From a virus, in IMG/VR virus record IMGVR_UViG_3300046009_007699, positions 1-28,367 of that record: a DNA stretch of 28,367 bases; one strand, 5' to 3'. Position numbers and translations under genes: made by a program. How positions within the stretch are numbered: position 1 is the stretch's first letter; each line of letters opens with the position of its first letter. The notes beneath the pieces are model-generated. The model saw nothing but the letters and a program-made list of their open reading frames with translations. It was not told the origin of the DNA and did no database searches. Of this stretch, positions 7,603-15,836 are shown piece by piece.

Positions 7603-8811
7603 ATGTCAAAAAGGAATTACACACTGGACACAGTAAAACGGCTTCGCGGGTCACTGCAAGTAGAACATACCCTGGCCAAACGTGGTGCAGAAAAACTAAG
7701 ATATCTATTGGCCAAAGAGCCATACATCAACACACTGGGCGCCTATAACGGACAAATGGCTGTGCAACATGCCAAGGCCGGATTGAAAGCCATTTACCTG
7801 TCAGGTTGGCAAGTAGCAGCAGCCAACAACACAGCAAATACCACTTACCCTGATCAAAGTTTATATCCGGTAGACAGTGTGCCTAGAGTGGTAAAAGGTA
7901 TCAACAATGCTTTTCGTCGTGCAGATCAAATTGATTTTGCTGAAGGTAAAACTGATGTAGATTATTTCTTGCCTATTGTGGCTGATGCGGAAGCAGGTTT
8001 TGGCGGTGCTTTAAATGCATACGAGCTTATGACTCACATGATCGAAGCCGGTGCAGCTGGTGTGCATTTTGAAGATCAATTGGCCAGTGAAAAAAAGTGC
8101 GGACATCTAGGCGGTAAAGTATTGGTACCAACCAGCCAAATGATTCGCACACTCAATGCGGCCAGACTGGCAGCAGACGTAGCTGGTGTTGATACTGTGA
8201 TCATGGCCCGCACAGATGCCGAAGCAGCCACCTTGATTACCAGCGACCATGATCCTCTGGACAAGGACTATATAATTGATGAACGAACTGAAGAAGGCTT
8301 CTTCAAATTTAAAAATGGCATTGAAGCATGCATCGCCAGAGGATTGGCCTATGCGCCGTACGCTGATCTACTCTGGTTCGAAACCAGCACCCCTGATGTC
8401 GCGCAGGCAAAAAAGTTTGCGGATGCGATTCACGCCAAATATCCTGACCAGATGTTGGCGTACAATTGTTCGCCGAGTTTTAATTGGAAAAAATTCTTAA
8501 GTGATGCTGAATGTTTGAATTTCCAGAAAGAACTTAGCAAACTAGGTTACAAGTTTCAATTTATTACTCTTGCAGGATTTCATTGTGTTAACTTGGCCAC
8601 ATTCAATCTTGCAGAACAATATAAAAATCAAGGCATGGCGGCCTATGCAGATTTTCAAGAAACAGAATTTGCTGCACAAAGCCGTGGTTTCACAACAGTA
8701 AAACATCAACGCGAAGTTGGTGTAGGATATTTTGATTTGATCAGTGAAGCGGTGGGAGCCACCAGCACTGTGGCCAATCGAACATCCACAGAAGCAAGTC
8801 AATTTCACTAA
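7603..8811 (+). CDS. aceA: Isocitrate lyase (glyoxylate shunt) inserted between nrdA and nrdB
   Basis: Splits isocitrate into glyoxylate and succinate, the first step of the glyoxylate bypass. The 402-residue frame is intact and strongly resembles bacterial AceA throughout. The signature KKCGHLGGK (catalytic Cys166) identifies isocitrate lyase rather than 2-methylisocitrate lyase, whose loop reads KRCGHR. Also present are YLSGWQVAA (65-73), DAEAGFGG (128-135) with Mg-ligand acidic residues, HFEDQ (155-159), and NCSPSFNW (288-295) of the active-site lid. It is about 30 residues shorter than the E. coli enzyme (434), mostly at the N-terminus, with the catalytic core unaffected. It sits 9 bases after nrdA behind AAGGAAAA and 5 bases before nrdB, so all three must share a message. 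No malate synthase, aceK or iclR is visible. Codon use looks like that of its neighbours, suggesting the gene is not a very recent import. Likely an auxiliary metabolic gene acting in the host cytoplasm. Confidence 0.96.
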   Translation: MSKRNYTLDTVKRLRGSLQVEHTLAKRGAEKLRYLLAKEPYINTLGAYNGQMAVQHAKAGLKAIYLSGWQVAAANNTANTTYPDQSLYPVDSVPRVVKGINNAFRRADQIDFAEGKTDVDYFLPIVADAEAGFGGALNAYELMTHMIEAGAAGVHFEDQLASEKKCGHLGGKVLVPTSQMIRTLNAARLAADVAGVDTVIMARTDAEAATLITSDHDPLDKDYIIDERTEEGFFKFKNGIEACIARGLAYAPYADLLWFETSTPDVAQAKKFADAIHAKYPDQMLAYNCSPSFNWKKFLSDAECLNFQKELSKLGYKFQFITLAGFHCVNLATFNLAEQYKNQGMAAYADFQETEFAAQSRGFTTVKHQREVGVGYFDLISEAVGATSTVANRTSTEASQFH

Positions 8812-8816
8812 TAATA

Positions 8817-9917
8817 ATGAGCAAAGCACAATATGATTTAAAACATCGTACTGACTATCTTCAACGCAAAATGTTTCTAGACCCACAGGGTCCGGTCACA
8901 GTGCAACGTTTTGAAGAAGTCAAGTACAACAAAATAGCAAAGTTTGAACAAGAAGCACGTGGATTCTTTTGGGTGCCAGAAGAAATCTCTTTGAGCAAGG
9001 ACGCACAGGATTTCAAAGAATCCAGTGACACTGTGCGTCATATCTTCACCAGTAACCTGCTGCGACAAACCGCCTTGGATAGTCTACAGGGCCGAGGTCC
9101 TAGTCAAGTCTTTGCTCCGGTGATATCACTACCAGAACTAGAAGCCTTGGTATACAACTGGACGTTCTTTGAGACCAACATTCATAGTCGTAGCTATAGT
9201 CACATCATTCGTAACATCTACAACGTGCCCAAGGATGTGTTCAACACTATCCATGACACAGAAGCAATCGTAGATATGGCAAGCAGTGTTGGCAAATATT
9301 ATGATGATCTACATCAGATTAACTGTGCAAAAGAATCAGGACAGTCGGTCACAGAAGAAGAACATATCCGAGCAATTTATCTAGCACTTCACGCTAGTTA
9401 TGCACTGGAGGCATTCCGCTTCATGGTAAGCTTTGCCACAAGCTTGGCCATGGTAGAAAACAAAATCTTTATTGGCAACGGTAATATCATCAGTTTGATT
9501 TTGCAAGACGAAATACTGCATCGCGATTGGACTGCATGGATGATCAATCAAGTGGTAAAAGAAGATTCACGGTTTGCCGCAATCAAAACAAAATGCGAAG
9601 CAGAAGTGTATCAACTGTACATGGACGTAATCAAAGAAGAAAAAGACTGGGCTGATTATTTGTTCAAACACGGTCCTGTGATTGGACTAAATGCACAGAT
9701 TCTCAAAGACTTTGTGGATTTCACTGCCTACAACGCACTCAAAGAAATTGGCATCAAATACCATCATGCACATCCAAAATCAACACCAATTCCCTGGTTT
9801 AACAAACACGTTGACACACATAAAAAACAAACTGCTCTGCAGGAAAATGAGTCAACAAACTACGTGATTGGAGTCATGAGCGATGCGATTGTTTACGAAG
9901 AATTACCAAATTTATAA
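8817..9917 (+). CDS. nrdB: Class Ia ribonucleotide reductase, small (beta) subunit
   Basis: Di-iron/tyrosyl-radical subunit that partners NrdA. 366 residues, close to E. coli NrdB (376). Visible are the first carboxylate ligand Asp88 (ALDSLQGR), Glu119 and His123, the radical Tyr127 in SRSYSHIIRN, Glu198 in ALEAFRF, and Glu232 and His235 in DEILHRD. In this protein Glu119 and His123 are four residues apart (ETNIH), whereas E. coli has three (ETIH); this may be normal for the phage subfamily. No convincing Shine-Dalgarno sequence precedes the ATG, which lies 5 bases after the isocitrate lyase stop, so translation is probably coupled to that gene. Followed by glutaredoxin. Confidence 0.96.
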   Translation: MSKAQYDLKHRTDYLQRKMFLDPQGPVTVQRFEEVKYNKIAKFEQEARGFFWVPEEISLSKDAQDFKESSDTVRHIFTSNLLRQTALDSLQGRGPSQVFAPVISLPELEALVYNWTFFETNIHSRSYSHIIRNIYNVPKDVFNTIHDTEAIVDMASSVGKYYDDLHQINCAKESGQSVTEEEHIRAIYLALHASYALEAFRFMVSFATSLAMVENKIFIGNGNIISLILQDEILHRDWTAWMINQVVKEDSRFAAIKTKCEAEVYQLYMDVIKEEKDWADYLFKHGPVIGLNAQILKDFVDFTAYNALKEIGIKYHHAHPKSTPIPWFNKHVDTHKKQTALQENESTNYVIGVMSDAIVYEELPNL

Positions 9918-9937
9918 AAACAAGGAGAAAAATAAAA

Positions 9938-10171
9938 ATGAAGGCAATTGTATGGAGTAAGTATCACTGCCCATTTTGCGATCAGGCAAAAGCTTTACTA
10001 GAACAACGTGGTATACCTTACGAGGAACGCAAAATTGGGGATGGCTATACTCGTGAGGATTTGTTAGAAGCCATTCCCACAGCAAGAACAGTGCCGCAAA
10101 TTTATTTGGGAGACCAATACATAGGCGGTTTCACTGAACTAAGAAAACATCTTACAGAACAGGCGGCTTAA
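9938..10171 (+). CDS. grx: Glutaredoxin
   Basis: 77-residue dithiol glutaredoxin. The active site CPFC is at 11-14, the cis-Pro segment TVPQIYLGD at about 52-60, and the glutathione-binding GGFTEL at about 63-68. The length matches short phage and bacterial glutaredoxins (NrdH/GrxC type). It has the best ribosome binding site of the cluster (CAAGGAG, 9921-9927). Lying directly after nrdB, it is the likely reductant of the NrdA C-terminal CEAC pair. Its TAA overlaps the ATG of the next gene. Confidence 0.94.
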   Translation: MKAIVWSKYHCPFCDQAKALLEQRGIPYEERKIGDGYTREDLLEAIPTARTVPQIYLGDQYIGGFTELRKHLTEQAA

Positions 10172-10470
10172 TGAAATTCGAAACAACAGAAGTTTATAGT
10201 TTGAAAATTGCCAATGGTGATGAACTAATTGCCAAGGTCATTGAAGTTAATGATACCAGTATCAAAGTGGCGGCGCCACTAACAGTGGTGCCATCAAGAG
10301 ATGGTATACAACTTGTTCCAAGTTTGTTTACCACAGAGTTGAACTCAGATGTAACTATAAATATCAACAACATTGTAATGATAGCACCAGTAAGAGATCA
10401 GGTTAGAGATAGCTATACTGAAGCAACCACTGGTATCAAACCAGTGCGTAGTCAAATTTTAACAGGGTAA
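10171..10470 (+). CDS. Small beta-rich protein, possibly Sm/Hfq-like barrel
   Basis: 99 residues starting at ATG 10171, in a TAATG overlap with glutaredoxin. The N-terminal 75 residues alternate short beta-strands: YSLKIANGDELIAKV, a bend, then SIKVAAPLTVV, GIQLVPSLF and DVTININNIVMIAPV. This layout (a conserved Asn-Gly-Asp turn, a strongly bent barrel and a late INxxNI-like strand) resembles Sm/LSm-type folds seen in other marine myovirus proteins. The C-terminus (about 75-99) looks disordered. RNA binding is only a possibility; the assignment rests on predicted strand pattern. Located between glutaredoxin and PAAR, at the junction of metabolic and virion genes. Confidence 0.75.
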   Translation: MKFETTEVYSLKIANGDELIAKVIEVNDTSIKVAAPLTVVPSRDGIQLVPSLFTTELNSDVTININNIVMIAPVRDQVRDSYTEATTGIKPVRSQILTG

Positions 10471-10473
10471 TCA

Positions 10474-10773
10474 ATGCCACGTGTTGCACGTATTGGAGAT
10501 AAAATCAGCACAGGTCATGCTTGCAGTCCTACCAGCAGTTTAATTGGTGGATCAGGTGATGTTTATACCAATGGTCGTCGCACTGAACGTCGGGGCGACG
10601 GCGTGGCCATGCACACTATCAAAAGAGGCAAAAAGTGTGTGCCGCATCCAGGACAAAAAGTCAACAGAGGATCAGGCAGTGTGTTTGTAAATGGTAGACC
10701 CATAGCCAGAGTTGGAGACAGTGCCGACCAAGGCAGAGTCACCAGTGGCTCAGGGGATGTACACGCAGGATGA
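10474..10773 (+). CDS. PAAR-repeat spike-tip protein
   Basis: 99-residue PAAR protein. It forms the sharpened tip that caps the baseplate central spike (the role of T4 gp5.4) and is related to tips of type VI secretion spikes. The sequence begins with ARIGDKISTGH and contains three related SGSGDVYTNGR / GSGSVFVNGRP / SGSGDVHAG repeats that build the small beta-cone. Candidate zinc ligands are His15, Cys17, His47, Cys55 and His58. No effector extension follows, so it is a plain tip. It overlaps the next gene by 4 bases (ATGA), which suggests that the large downstream protein acts in the same substructure. Confidence 0.92.
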   Translation: MPRVARIGDKISTGHACSPTSSLIGGSGDVYTNGRRTERRGDGVAMHTIKRGKKCVPHPGQKVNRGSGSVFVNGRPIARVGDSADQGRVTSGSGDVHAG

Positions 10774-12644
10774 CACCAATTCAATTAAATGCCCTTTCGG
10801 GTTTGTTGAACAACCAAGGTCTACAGGCCAATGCCAACATGACCACGGCTATCAGTTCCTACGAAACTTCTCCATTAATAGCCAATCTAATCACTGCCAT
10901 GACCATTGGAGCGGAAGTAGTTCCCCCACCTTCGGGTATAGGTCCTGCAAACACCAAACTAAATGGAAACACCTTGGGCAACCTAAAAACCATGGGGTTC
11001 AATGTGTGTGCTGCTCTCGCAGACAGTTTTCCAGCCAATGCACGTGGTTATGTGGTAGTAGCAAACACACCACCCGGGGTAACAGGGCAAATTAAAATCA
11101 ATGCATCTACACTTTTGCCCAATGACTATTCAAGATTTGTTCAGGCATTTTCAGCAGCCACAGGTTTTGTGACCACAAACAATCAGGTCATTTTAATCAA
11201 CAGAAACAGTCAAACCTATCTTGGACCAGTTTGGTCCAACATGAGCAATTTGACCACAGGTGGCATCAGTTCGATGAACACAAATCTTCAAACATTTGCC
11301 GCAGATCTTATAGCTCTAGGTCAACTTTGGAATTTCGCTTATCTAAACACATTTGGCAGTCCCGCTGAGATTTTAAGACAAATGCAAAACATAGGTGGAT
11401 TGACGCCTGCGTTGATCACTGCCTTGAACACAGAGAATGTTCCTGAATCTGAAACTGCTAATCTGTTGGTCGCTGAATATCAAATGAGTGACAATCTTCA
11501 AGCGGCAGTTTACAAAGCCATGAAAAAAGTCACAGGCAATGATTTAGCGCAGGTATTAGGCATTTTAGGCATAACCACACCTAACCTAAAAACCATGGCG
11601 GATCTTCTTGATCCAGTGTTGTTGTTTCCGCGTAGCTACAAGACTCTAACAGTTTTAAATGGCAACAATACACAACAAATATATCCTGACAGCGGCAGCG
11701 GTGCTGCTATAAATTCTTTACTCACAGTAGAATTACCTCCTTCTTTGATCAAGAGCACAAGTCCGGGAATGCCGTATGAACGATTGCTTACAATTATACC
11801 CAGCAATCAAGCTCTTGCTTTCAAAGCACTACAGCAAGGTTTTTTACAAATCAAAAACATAGCCGAAGTTACGTTGCCTGCGTTTGCATCGTCAACTGCC
11901 ATACTTGAAACTCCGTCAGCATATCCACTTATCAACAATCTAAAAGAAGCCGTGCCACGCGGTGCATTTAACACTATTCAATCAAGATTGCCGTTGGGTA
12001 CCGGACCATTTCAAACCTTGGTCATAGGCGACGTCATGGGCAGTTTGTCTGGATATAACATCACAGATCAACTCACCAATGTCACACAAACCATAGCAAC
12101 TATAAACACAGCGACTTTAAGATCTATCTACAGTGTCATGGCCAATGTTGTGCTTGGCAAATATTCAGGCGGCAACGCCAACGCTAATGTTGAACCAGGT
12201 CCTGTGAATATTCCAATAGGACAACCAGGAGCAGGCAATTATACATCTTGGGACGCAGCTTTTGCGAACTTGTGTAATTTGGCCAACTCTAATATTAGAT
12301 CTATCGCAAGCAGCAATCCAGCTCAAGCCTCAAGTCTAAATCAAAATTGGATAACCATTGCCAACACTGTATACGACAACAAAAACAATCTAGCCTTGGC
12401 AGACATTGATTACGAAAACATCACTGGTAATCAGTTCCAGGCATTATATAGTTTTGTTGACAGTTTACACGACATTGGTGCAGACGTAAGTCCCAATGGT
12501 ATTCAAAGTTTTGTGGTCAGCATATCAGCCAAAGGTACCTACGGAGGACAAGCGGTGTTAGCATGTTTGCAAGAGGGCAGAAACCTATTGACCTTGAGCA
12601 ACACCGGTGTAAGCACAGATACTGAAATTCCCGATACTTATTAA
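10770..12644 (+). CDS. Large presumed virion structural protein, unknown
   Basis: 624 residues starting in a 4-base ATGA overlap with the PAAR gene. The composition is typical of phage structural proteins: rich in Asn, Thr, Ala, Leu and Ser, with few charged residues and few Cys (positions near 80, 500 and 605). There is no signal peptide, transmembrane segment or catalytic motif that I can see. Pro/Gly patches around 50-60 (EVVPPPSGIGP) and 455-475 (NVEPGPVNIPIGQPGAG) may be linkers between a helical N-terminal half and a C-terminal domain. Coupling to PAAR suggests a baseplate or spike component. I do not recognise the family. It ends a transcription unit, because the ligase promoter follows within 20 bases. 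Confidence 0.82.
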   Translation: MTPIQLNALSGLLNNQGLQANANMTTAISSYETSPLIANLITAMTIGAEVVPPPSGIGPANTKLNGNTLGNLKTMGFNVCAALADSFPANARGYVVVANTPPGVTGQIKINASTLLPNDYSRFVQAFSAATGFVTTNNQVILINRNSQTYLGPVWSNMSNLTTGGISSMNTNLQTFAADLIALGQLWNFAYLNTFGSPAEILRQMQNIGGLTPALITALNTENVPESETANLLVAEYQMSDNLQAAVYKAMKKVTGNDLAQVLGILGITTPNLKTMADLLDPVLLFPRSYKTLTVLNGNNTQQIYPDSGSGAAINSLLTVELPPSLIKSTSPGMPYERLLTIIPSNQALAFKALQQGFLQIKNIAEVTLPAFASSTAILETPSAYPLINNLKEAVPRGAFNTIQSRLPLGTGPFQTLVIGDVMGSLSGYNITDQLTNVTQTIATINTATLRSIYSVMANVVLGKYSGGNANANVEPGPVNIPIGQPGAGNYTSWDAAFANLCNLANSNIRSIASSNPAQASSLNQNWITIANTVYDNKNNLALADIDYENITGNQFQALYSFVDSLHDIGADVSPNGIQSFVVSISAKGTYGGQAVLACLQEGRNLLTLSNTGVSTDTEIPDTY

Positions 12645-12659
12645 AATAACAACAAGGAT

Positions 12660-12688
12660 TTGACACAAAATTCAACATTTGTTACAAT
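12660..12688 (+). promoter_or_regulatory. Strong extended -10 promoter for the DNA ligase gene
   Basis: A perfect TTGACA (12660-12665), a 17-base spacer and TACAAT (12683-12688), preceded by TG at the extended -10 position (12680-12681). It lies in the 74-base gap between the large structural gene and the ligase. Transcription would begin near 12695, about 24 bases before the ATG at 12719. Confidence 0.8.
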
Positions 12689-12718
12689 AATACTCAACTA
12701 ATATTTTTGGGTAGGAAT

Positions 12719-14092
12719 ATGGTAACTTTTTCCAGTGTTGATGACCGTGTTAACGGAGTTGCAGTGGCAGCGGATTGGATTACCGACCTCGAGAGTTCTG
12801 ATAGTCGTTTACACAAAGAACGTGTAATAGAAAAAGCTCTTATGGCCAGTAGATTGGGATCATCCAGTGCTCAGGCTTTTTTGTTCAATGCTTACTTGGC
12901 ATACAATCCCTACTTTACCTACCATATCAAACAAGTTCCTGAAGTCAACGGACAAACCGGACGTTCTAATCCTTGGACTAAGTTTTGGGCATTGTGCGAA
13001 GCTCTGCGTACAAGAAGTATCACAGGCCATGAAGCTCGTGACATGGTTAAAGACATTGCAGCACAGTTTGATGATGATGAATGGAACAATCTTGCACGGC
13101 GTGTGTTGATAAAAGATCTGCGTTGCGGTATCAGTGAAAAAACGCTGAACAAAATTCTTGGCAAAACAGAATGGGCCATTCCTGTGTTCACATGCCAATT
13201 AGCACAAGACAGCACCGATCAAGCCAGTAAGATGCGTGGAAAAAAACGAATTGAAGTCAAACTAGACGGCGTTCGTGTGCTGGCTGTGGTTAACAGTAAC
13301 AAAGTGGTGTTGTTTAGTCGCAATGGCAAGGAATTTTTAAACTTTCCTGATATTGTTGAAACTATTCAGCAACATTGGCTGACTTTTGCCAATTTGGTAA
13401 AGAGCAAGTCTTTTGTATTGGACGGTGAAATAGTTGGTGAAAGTTTTCAAAATCTCATGAAGCAGGCACATCGCAAGAGCGATGCTAAAACCACAGATAT
13501 GGTGTACCATGTATTTGATATCATGCCGTTGGAAGATTTTCAACGAGGATTTTATAACGCTCAACAATACAAAAGATTGGACATTCTAGACAATGCTAAA
13601 ACTAAATTGCCGCCTGATCTTGCAGTGCGAATCATGGCTGGGTTGTTGGTGGATCTTGACACCAGCGAGGGGCATGACATCATGCATAGATTTGCCCAAG
13701 ATGCTGTGACAGCAGGCTTTGAAGGTATCATGATCAAAGACATGAATGCCCCATATGAATGTAAACGCAGTAGCTTTTGGTTAAAATGGAAGCCAACTAT
13801 ATCGGTGGATCTTCAGATTGTTGGTTTTGAGCAAGGCACTGGTCGCAACAAAACCAGGTTAGGTGCTATAATTTGTGAAGGAGATGACAATGGACGCAGC
13901 ATTAGAGTCAATGTTGGCAGCGGGTTTACTGATAATGATCGCAATGAGTTTTGGGCTGTTCGAGATACTCTTATTGGTCACTTGGTTGAAATACAAGCTG
14001 ACGCAGTCACACAAAACCAAGACGGAACATACAGTCTCCGGTTCCCTAGATTCTTAAGATTTCGGGACTTTGAGATTGGAGAAAAAATTTGA
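12719..14092 (+). CDS. ATP-dependent DNA ligase (T4 gp30-like)
   Basis: Seals nicks in duplex DNA during phage replication and repair. 457 residues from ATG 12719; a TTG four codons earlier is less likely because TAGGA sits between the two. The adenylation lysine is Lys181 in EVKLDGVR (motif I), followed by LFSRNGKEF (motif Ia-like), LDGEIVGE (III), EGIMIKD (IV) and the WLKWKP motif (V). The N-terminal 165 residues form the helical DNA-binding region and the C-terminal 120 the OB fold. The length is close to T4 ligase (487). It is led by its own strong promoter and ends in an ATGA overlap with the next gene. Confidence 0.95.
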   Translation: MVTFSSVDDRVNGVAVAADWITDLESSDSRLHKERVIEKALMASRLGSSSAQAFLFNAYLAYNPYFTYHIKQVPEVNGQTGRSNPWTKFWALCEALRTRSITGHEARDMVKDIAAQFDDDEWNNLARRVLIKDLRCGISEKTLNKILGKTEWAIPVFTCQLAQDSTDQASKMRGKKRIEVKLDGVRVLAVVNSNKVVLFSRNGKEFLNFPDIVETIQQHWLTFANLVKSKSFVLDGEIVGESFQNLMKQAHRKSDAKTTDMVYHVFDIMPLEDFQRGFYNAQQYKRLDILDNAKTKLPPDLAVRIMAGLLVDLDTSEGHDIMHRFAQDAVTAGFEGIMIKDMNAPYECKRSSFWLKWKPTISVDLQIVGFEQGTGRNKTRLGAIICEGDDNGRSIRVNVGSGFTDNDRNEFWAVRDTLIGHLVEIQADAVTQNQDGTYSLRFPRFLRFRDFEIGEKI

Positions 14093-14940
14093 TGAATCAA
14101 AAAGGTAGACTATTCACATTTGGCTGTAGCAGAACTGCATACAGGTGGCCTACCTGGGCAGATATTATTGGATGTCAATGGGAATATTTTGAAAACTGGG
14201 GCAAGAACGGTGCTGGCAACACCTATATTTTTGACTCAGTAATCGAATGTGATGCACAAAATCAGCTCACAGAAAATGATACGGTTATGATCATGTGGAC
14301 CGGAATAGCGCGAATAGACTCTTACCAGATCAATGAGTGGAGTCATACCATTAACATCTTTGCTAGGGATGATTCAACCAAGCCTTATAGTTGTCCAGAT
14401 GGATATGAAATCCTAAGTTATCCTTTGTTTGTGGCACTAGAACAGTATTTGAAGTCTAAAAATATCAATTACATTTTTATGTCGCATGTTCCTTACGACA
14501 CAGAATCAAATGCCGGGCGGTTATACCAAAACACAATTCAAAAAATAAAATTGATCAAGTATGATCTTGCAGCAGCAAAGATCAAATTGTTGGCAAACGT
14601 TGAACAAGTTGAATCTTTATACAAACGTCTAGCTGGACCAGATTGGCCCGGGCTAGACAGCATACTAGAAAATTGCTATACTACAGTGAGTACAGAGATT
14701 GACCAAGAAGTTCAAGATTTTATTCAATTAATCAAGGATGATCCTTATTTCTCGTTAAAGTCTAGAGACATCGTGGATACTCACCCACTGCCTTTGGGAC
14801 ATTTAAAGGCAGTGAAGCAAATTGTTCCAGACCTAGAGCTGTCAGATTCCACACTACAGTGGGTGTCTAACATTAATGAAAAGATTCTTAAGGGAAAATA
14901 TTATCATTATGATAAGCATTATCCAACCAGTAGACTATAA
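14092..14940 (+). CDS. SGNH/GDSL-hydrolase-like protein
   Basis: 282 residues starting at ATG 14092 (ATGA overlap with the ligase). The N-terminal FTFGCSRTAYRWPTWADI matches the block I segment common in SGNH-like proteins of marine phages, with Ser13 as candidate nucleophile. A C-terminal DTHPLPLGHLKAV gives the Asp-x-His pair. Block II and III residues are harder to place (MWTGIARID may be one). A helical insertion (about 140-205) separates the two halves. If active it could be an esterase acting on acylated carbohydrate. The block I Gly-Cys-Ser context and missing clear blocks mean that enzymatic activity is uncertain. Confidence 0.7.
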   Translation: MNQKGRLFTFGCSRTAYRWPTWADIIGCQWEYFENWGKNGAGNTYIFDSVIECDAQNQLTENDTVMIMWTGIARIDSYQINEWSHTINIFARDDSTKPYSCPDGYEILSYPLFVALEQYLKSKNINYIFMSHVPYDTESNAGRLYQNTIQKIKLIKYDLAAAKIKLLANVEQVESLYKRLAGPDWPGLDSILENCYTTVSTEIDQEVQDFIQLIKDDPYFSLKSRDIVDTHPLPLGHLKAVKQIVPDLELSDSTLQWVSNINEKILKGKYYHYDKHYPTSRL

Positions 14941-14942
14941 CC

Positions 14943-15008
14943 ATGCCTAAAGTCTGTAAAGATGAAATTGTAAAATGGAATATTGAGATAGGAGAAAAAT
15001 ATGAATGA
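14943..15008 (+). CDS. Possible 21-residue leader peptide
   Basis: A short frame of 21 codons fills the gap between the SGNH-like gene and the next gene and ends 8 bases inside it (TGA 15006-15008). It has no Shine-Dalgarno sequence and no recognisable motif. Its only support is that it bridges an otherwise empty 60-base gap with a translational overlap. It may be chance. Confidence 0.15.
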   Translation: MPKVCKDEIVKWNIEIGEKYE

Positions 15009-15246
15009 TCGCGTTGGACCTATTACAATAGATTTTGAAACCGCAGATAAAATTACCTATCTGAATTTAAAAAACTATAGAGATACATTACAACACCAGC
15101 TAGACACATGGAAAGCAAATCCGCGAACAGATACCAATGAAAGTGGTGTTTGGATGCACCCAGATGATGTAGTAGAAAGCACCAAGGCAATTGACGCCAT
15201 TAACATTCTTTTTAACCATTTTAATTCTTATGAACACACACTTTGA
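15001..15246 (+). CDS. Small phage protein, unknown function
   Basis: 81 residues with a good TAGGAG ribosome binding site (14989-14994). Predicted largely helical, acidic and soluble, with a probable coiled-coil-forming segment at 22-40 and a helix at 60-78. There are no Cys and no recognised motif. Part of a run of three small unknown genes (15001-15798) behind the ligase. The overlap with the next start (15230) suggests translational coupling. Confidence 0.7.
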   Translation: MNDRVGPITIDFETADKITYLNLKNYRDTLQHQLDTWKANPRTDTNESGVWMHPDDVVESTKAIDAINILFNHFNSYEHTL

Positions 15247-15454
15247 ACTTAACATATCTGCAATGATTGAATCAGACGCTGCCTTAGACATTATCAAAAC
15301 TGTGGCAGAAAATCAAACTGGACGAAAAGTTTCAGAAATCAAACCACTGGTAGTAGAGGGCAAGTTTAATGGATTTGATGTATCTTTTGAGCAGGAATTG
15401 GTATCTCAACCTTTGAACACTAAAAAAGGCTTTATTCTCACACGTTTTACCTAA
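15230..15454 (+). CDS. Small phage protein, unknown function
   Basis: 74 residues from ATG 15230, which overlaps the preceding gene by 17 bases; a TTG start at 15191 would add a hydrophobic stretch lying entirely inside the upstream gene and is unlikely. A helical region (about 11-28, SDAALDIIKTVAENQTG) is followed by beta strands (KVSEIKPLVVEGKFNGFDVSF in part). No motif is recognised. Probably soluble and co-transcribed with its neighbours. Confidence 0.6.
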   Translation: MNTHFELNISAMIESDAALDIIKTVAENQTGRKVSEIKPLVVEGKFNGFDVSFEQELVSQPLNTKKGFILTRFT

Positions 15455-15468
15455 TTGTAAGAGGTCAT

Positions 15469-15798
15469 ATGAATCATCAGTTTGTAGTGATGTGGGACAG
15501 TTTTGGCTTGGAAACAGTGTTTGATATTACCAAGGCAGATAAAGATGCCACATGGGATACATTGAAAACTGGCTATGCAAAAATTAAATGTCCAAACATA
15601 CTGCATCTACAACTAAGAGCTCAGTTCAATCCACAGCGTCATTACGAAATATACATGTTTGAAGCCGTTGAAGGCATTGATGTTGACGACATTAGACAGA
15701 TGTTTGAAAACAACCCCCAGGCAGCGGCAGAAACTATTCGTAATATTGGTCACTGTTTTTATAGTGACAGAAGCACAAAAAAAGCTGTGATAACTTAG
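15469..15798 (+). CDS. Small phage protein, unknown function
   Basis: 109 residues behind an AGAGG ribosome binding site. It begins NHQFVVMWDSFGLETVFDIT and has an alternating beta-alpha pattern, with a helical C-terminal third (about 70-95). No enzyme motif or membrane segment is seen. The preserved N-terminal 'WDSFGLE' pattern suggests a small conserved phage family, but I cannot name it. The next gene follows after 38 bases. Confidence 0.7.
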   Translation: MNHQFVVMWDSFGLETVFDITKADKDATWDTLKTGYAKIKCPNILHLQLRAQFNPQRHYEIYMFEAVEGIDVDDIRQMFENNPQAAAETIRNIGHCFYSDRSTKKAVIT

Positions 15799-15836
15799 CA
15801 TTGATTTTGCATAATTAATACTTTAAGGACCAAGAT

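Noticed and set aside
8370-8386. GGTTCGAAACC as a tRNA T-arm
   Set aside because: It lies in the isocitrate lyase frame and no acceptor or anticodon stem can be built around it.
7603-8811. Could be 2-methylisocitrate lyase (PrpB) or phosphonopyruvate-type enzyme instead of isocitrate lyase
   Set aside because: The active-site loop reads KKCGHLGGK and the NCSPSFNW lid is present, both typical of AceA. PrpB is shorter (about 295 residues) with KRCGHR and lacks this lid.
10712-11095. 127-codon forward frame overlapping PAAR and the large structural gene
   Set aside because: It is out of frame with two well-supported genes and has a composition unlike the other proteins.
15784-15820. Promoter candidate before the membrane protein gene (TGTGAT and CATAAT)
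   Set aside because: The -35 match is poor and the spacing is 18; it was not strong enough to list.
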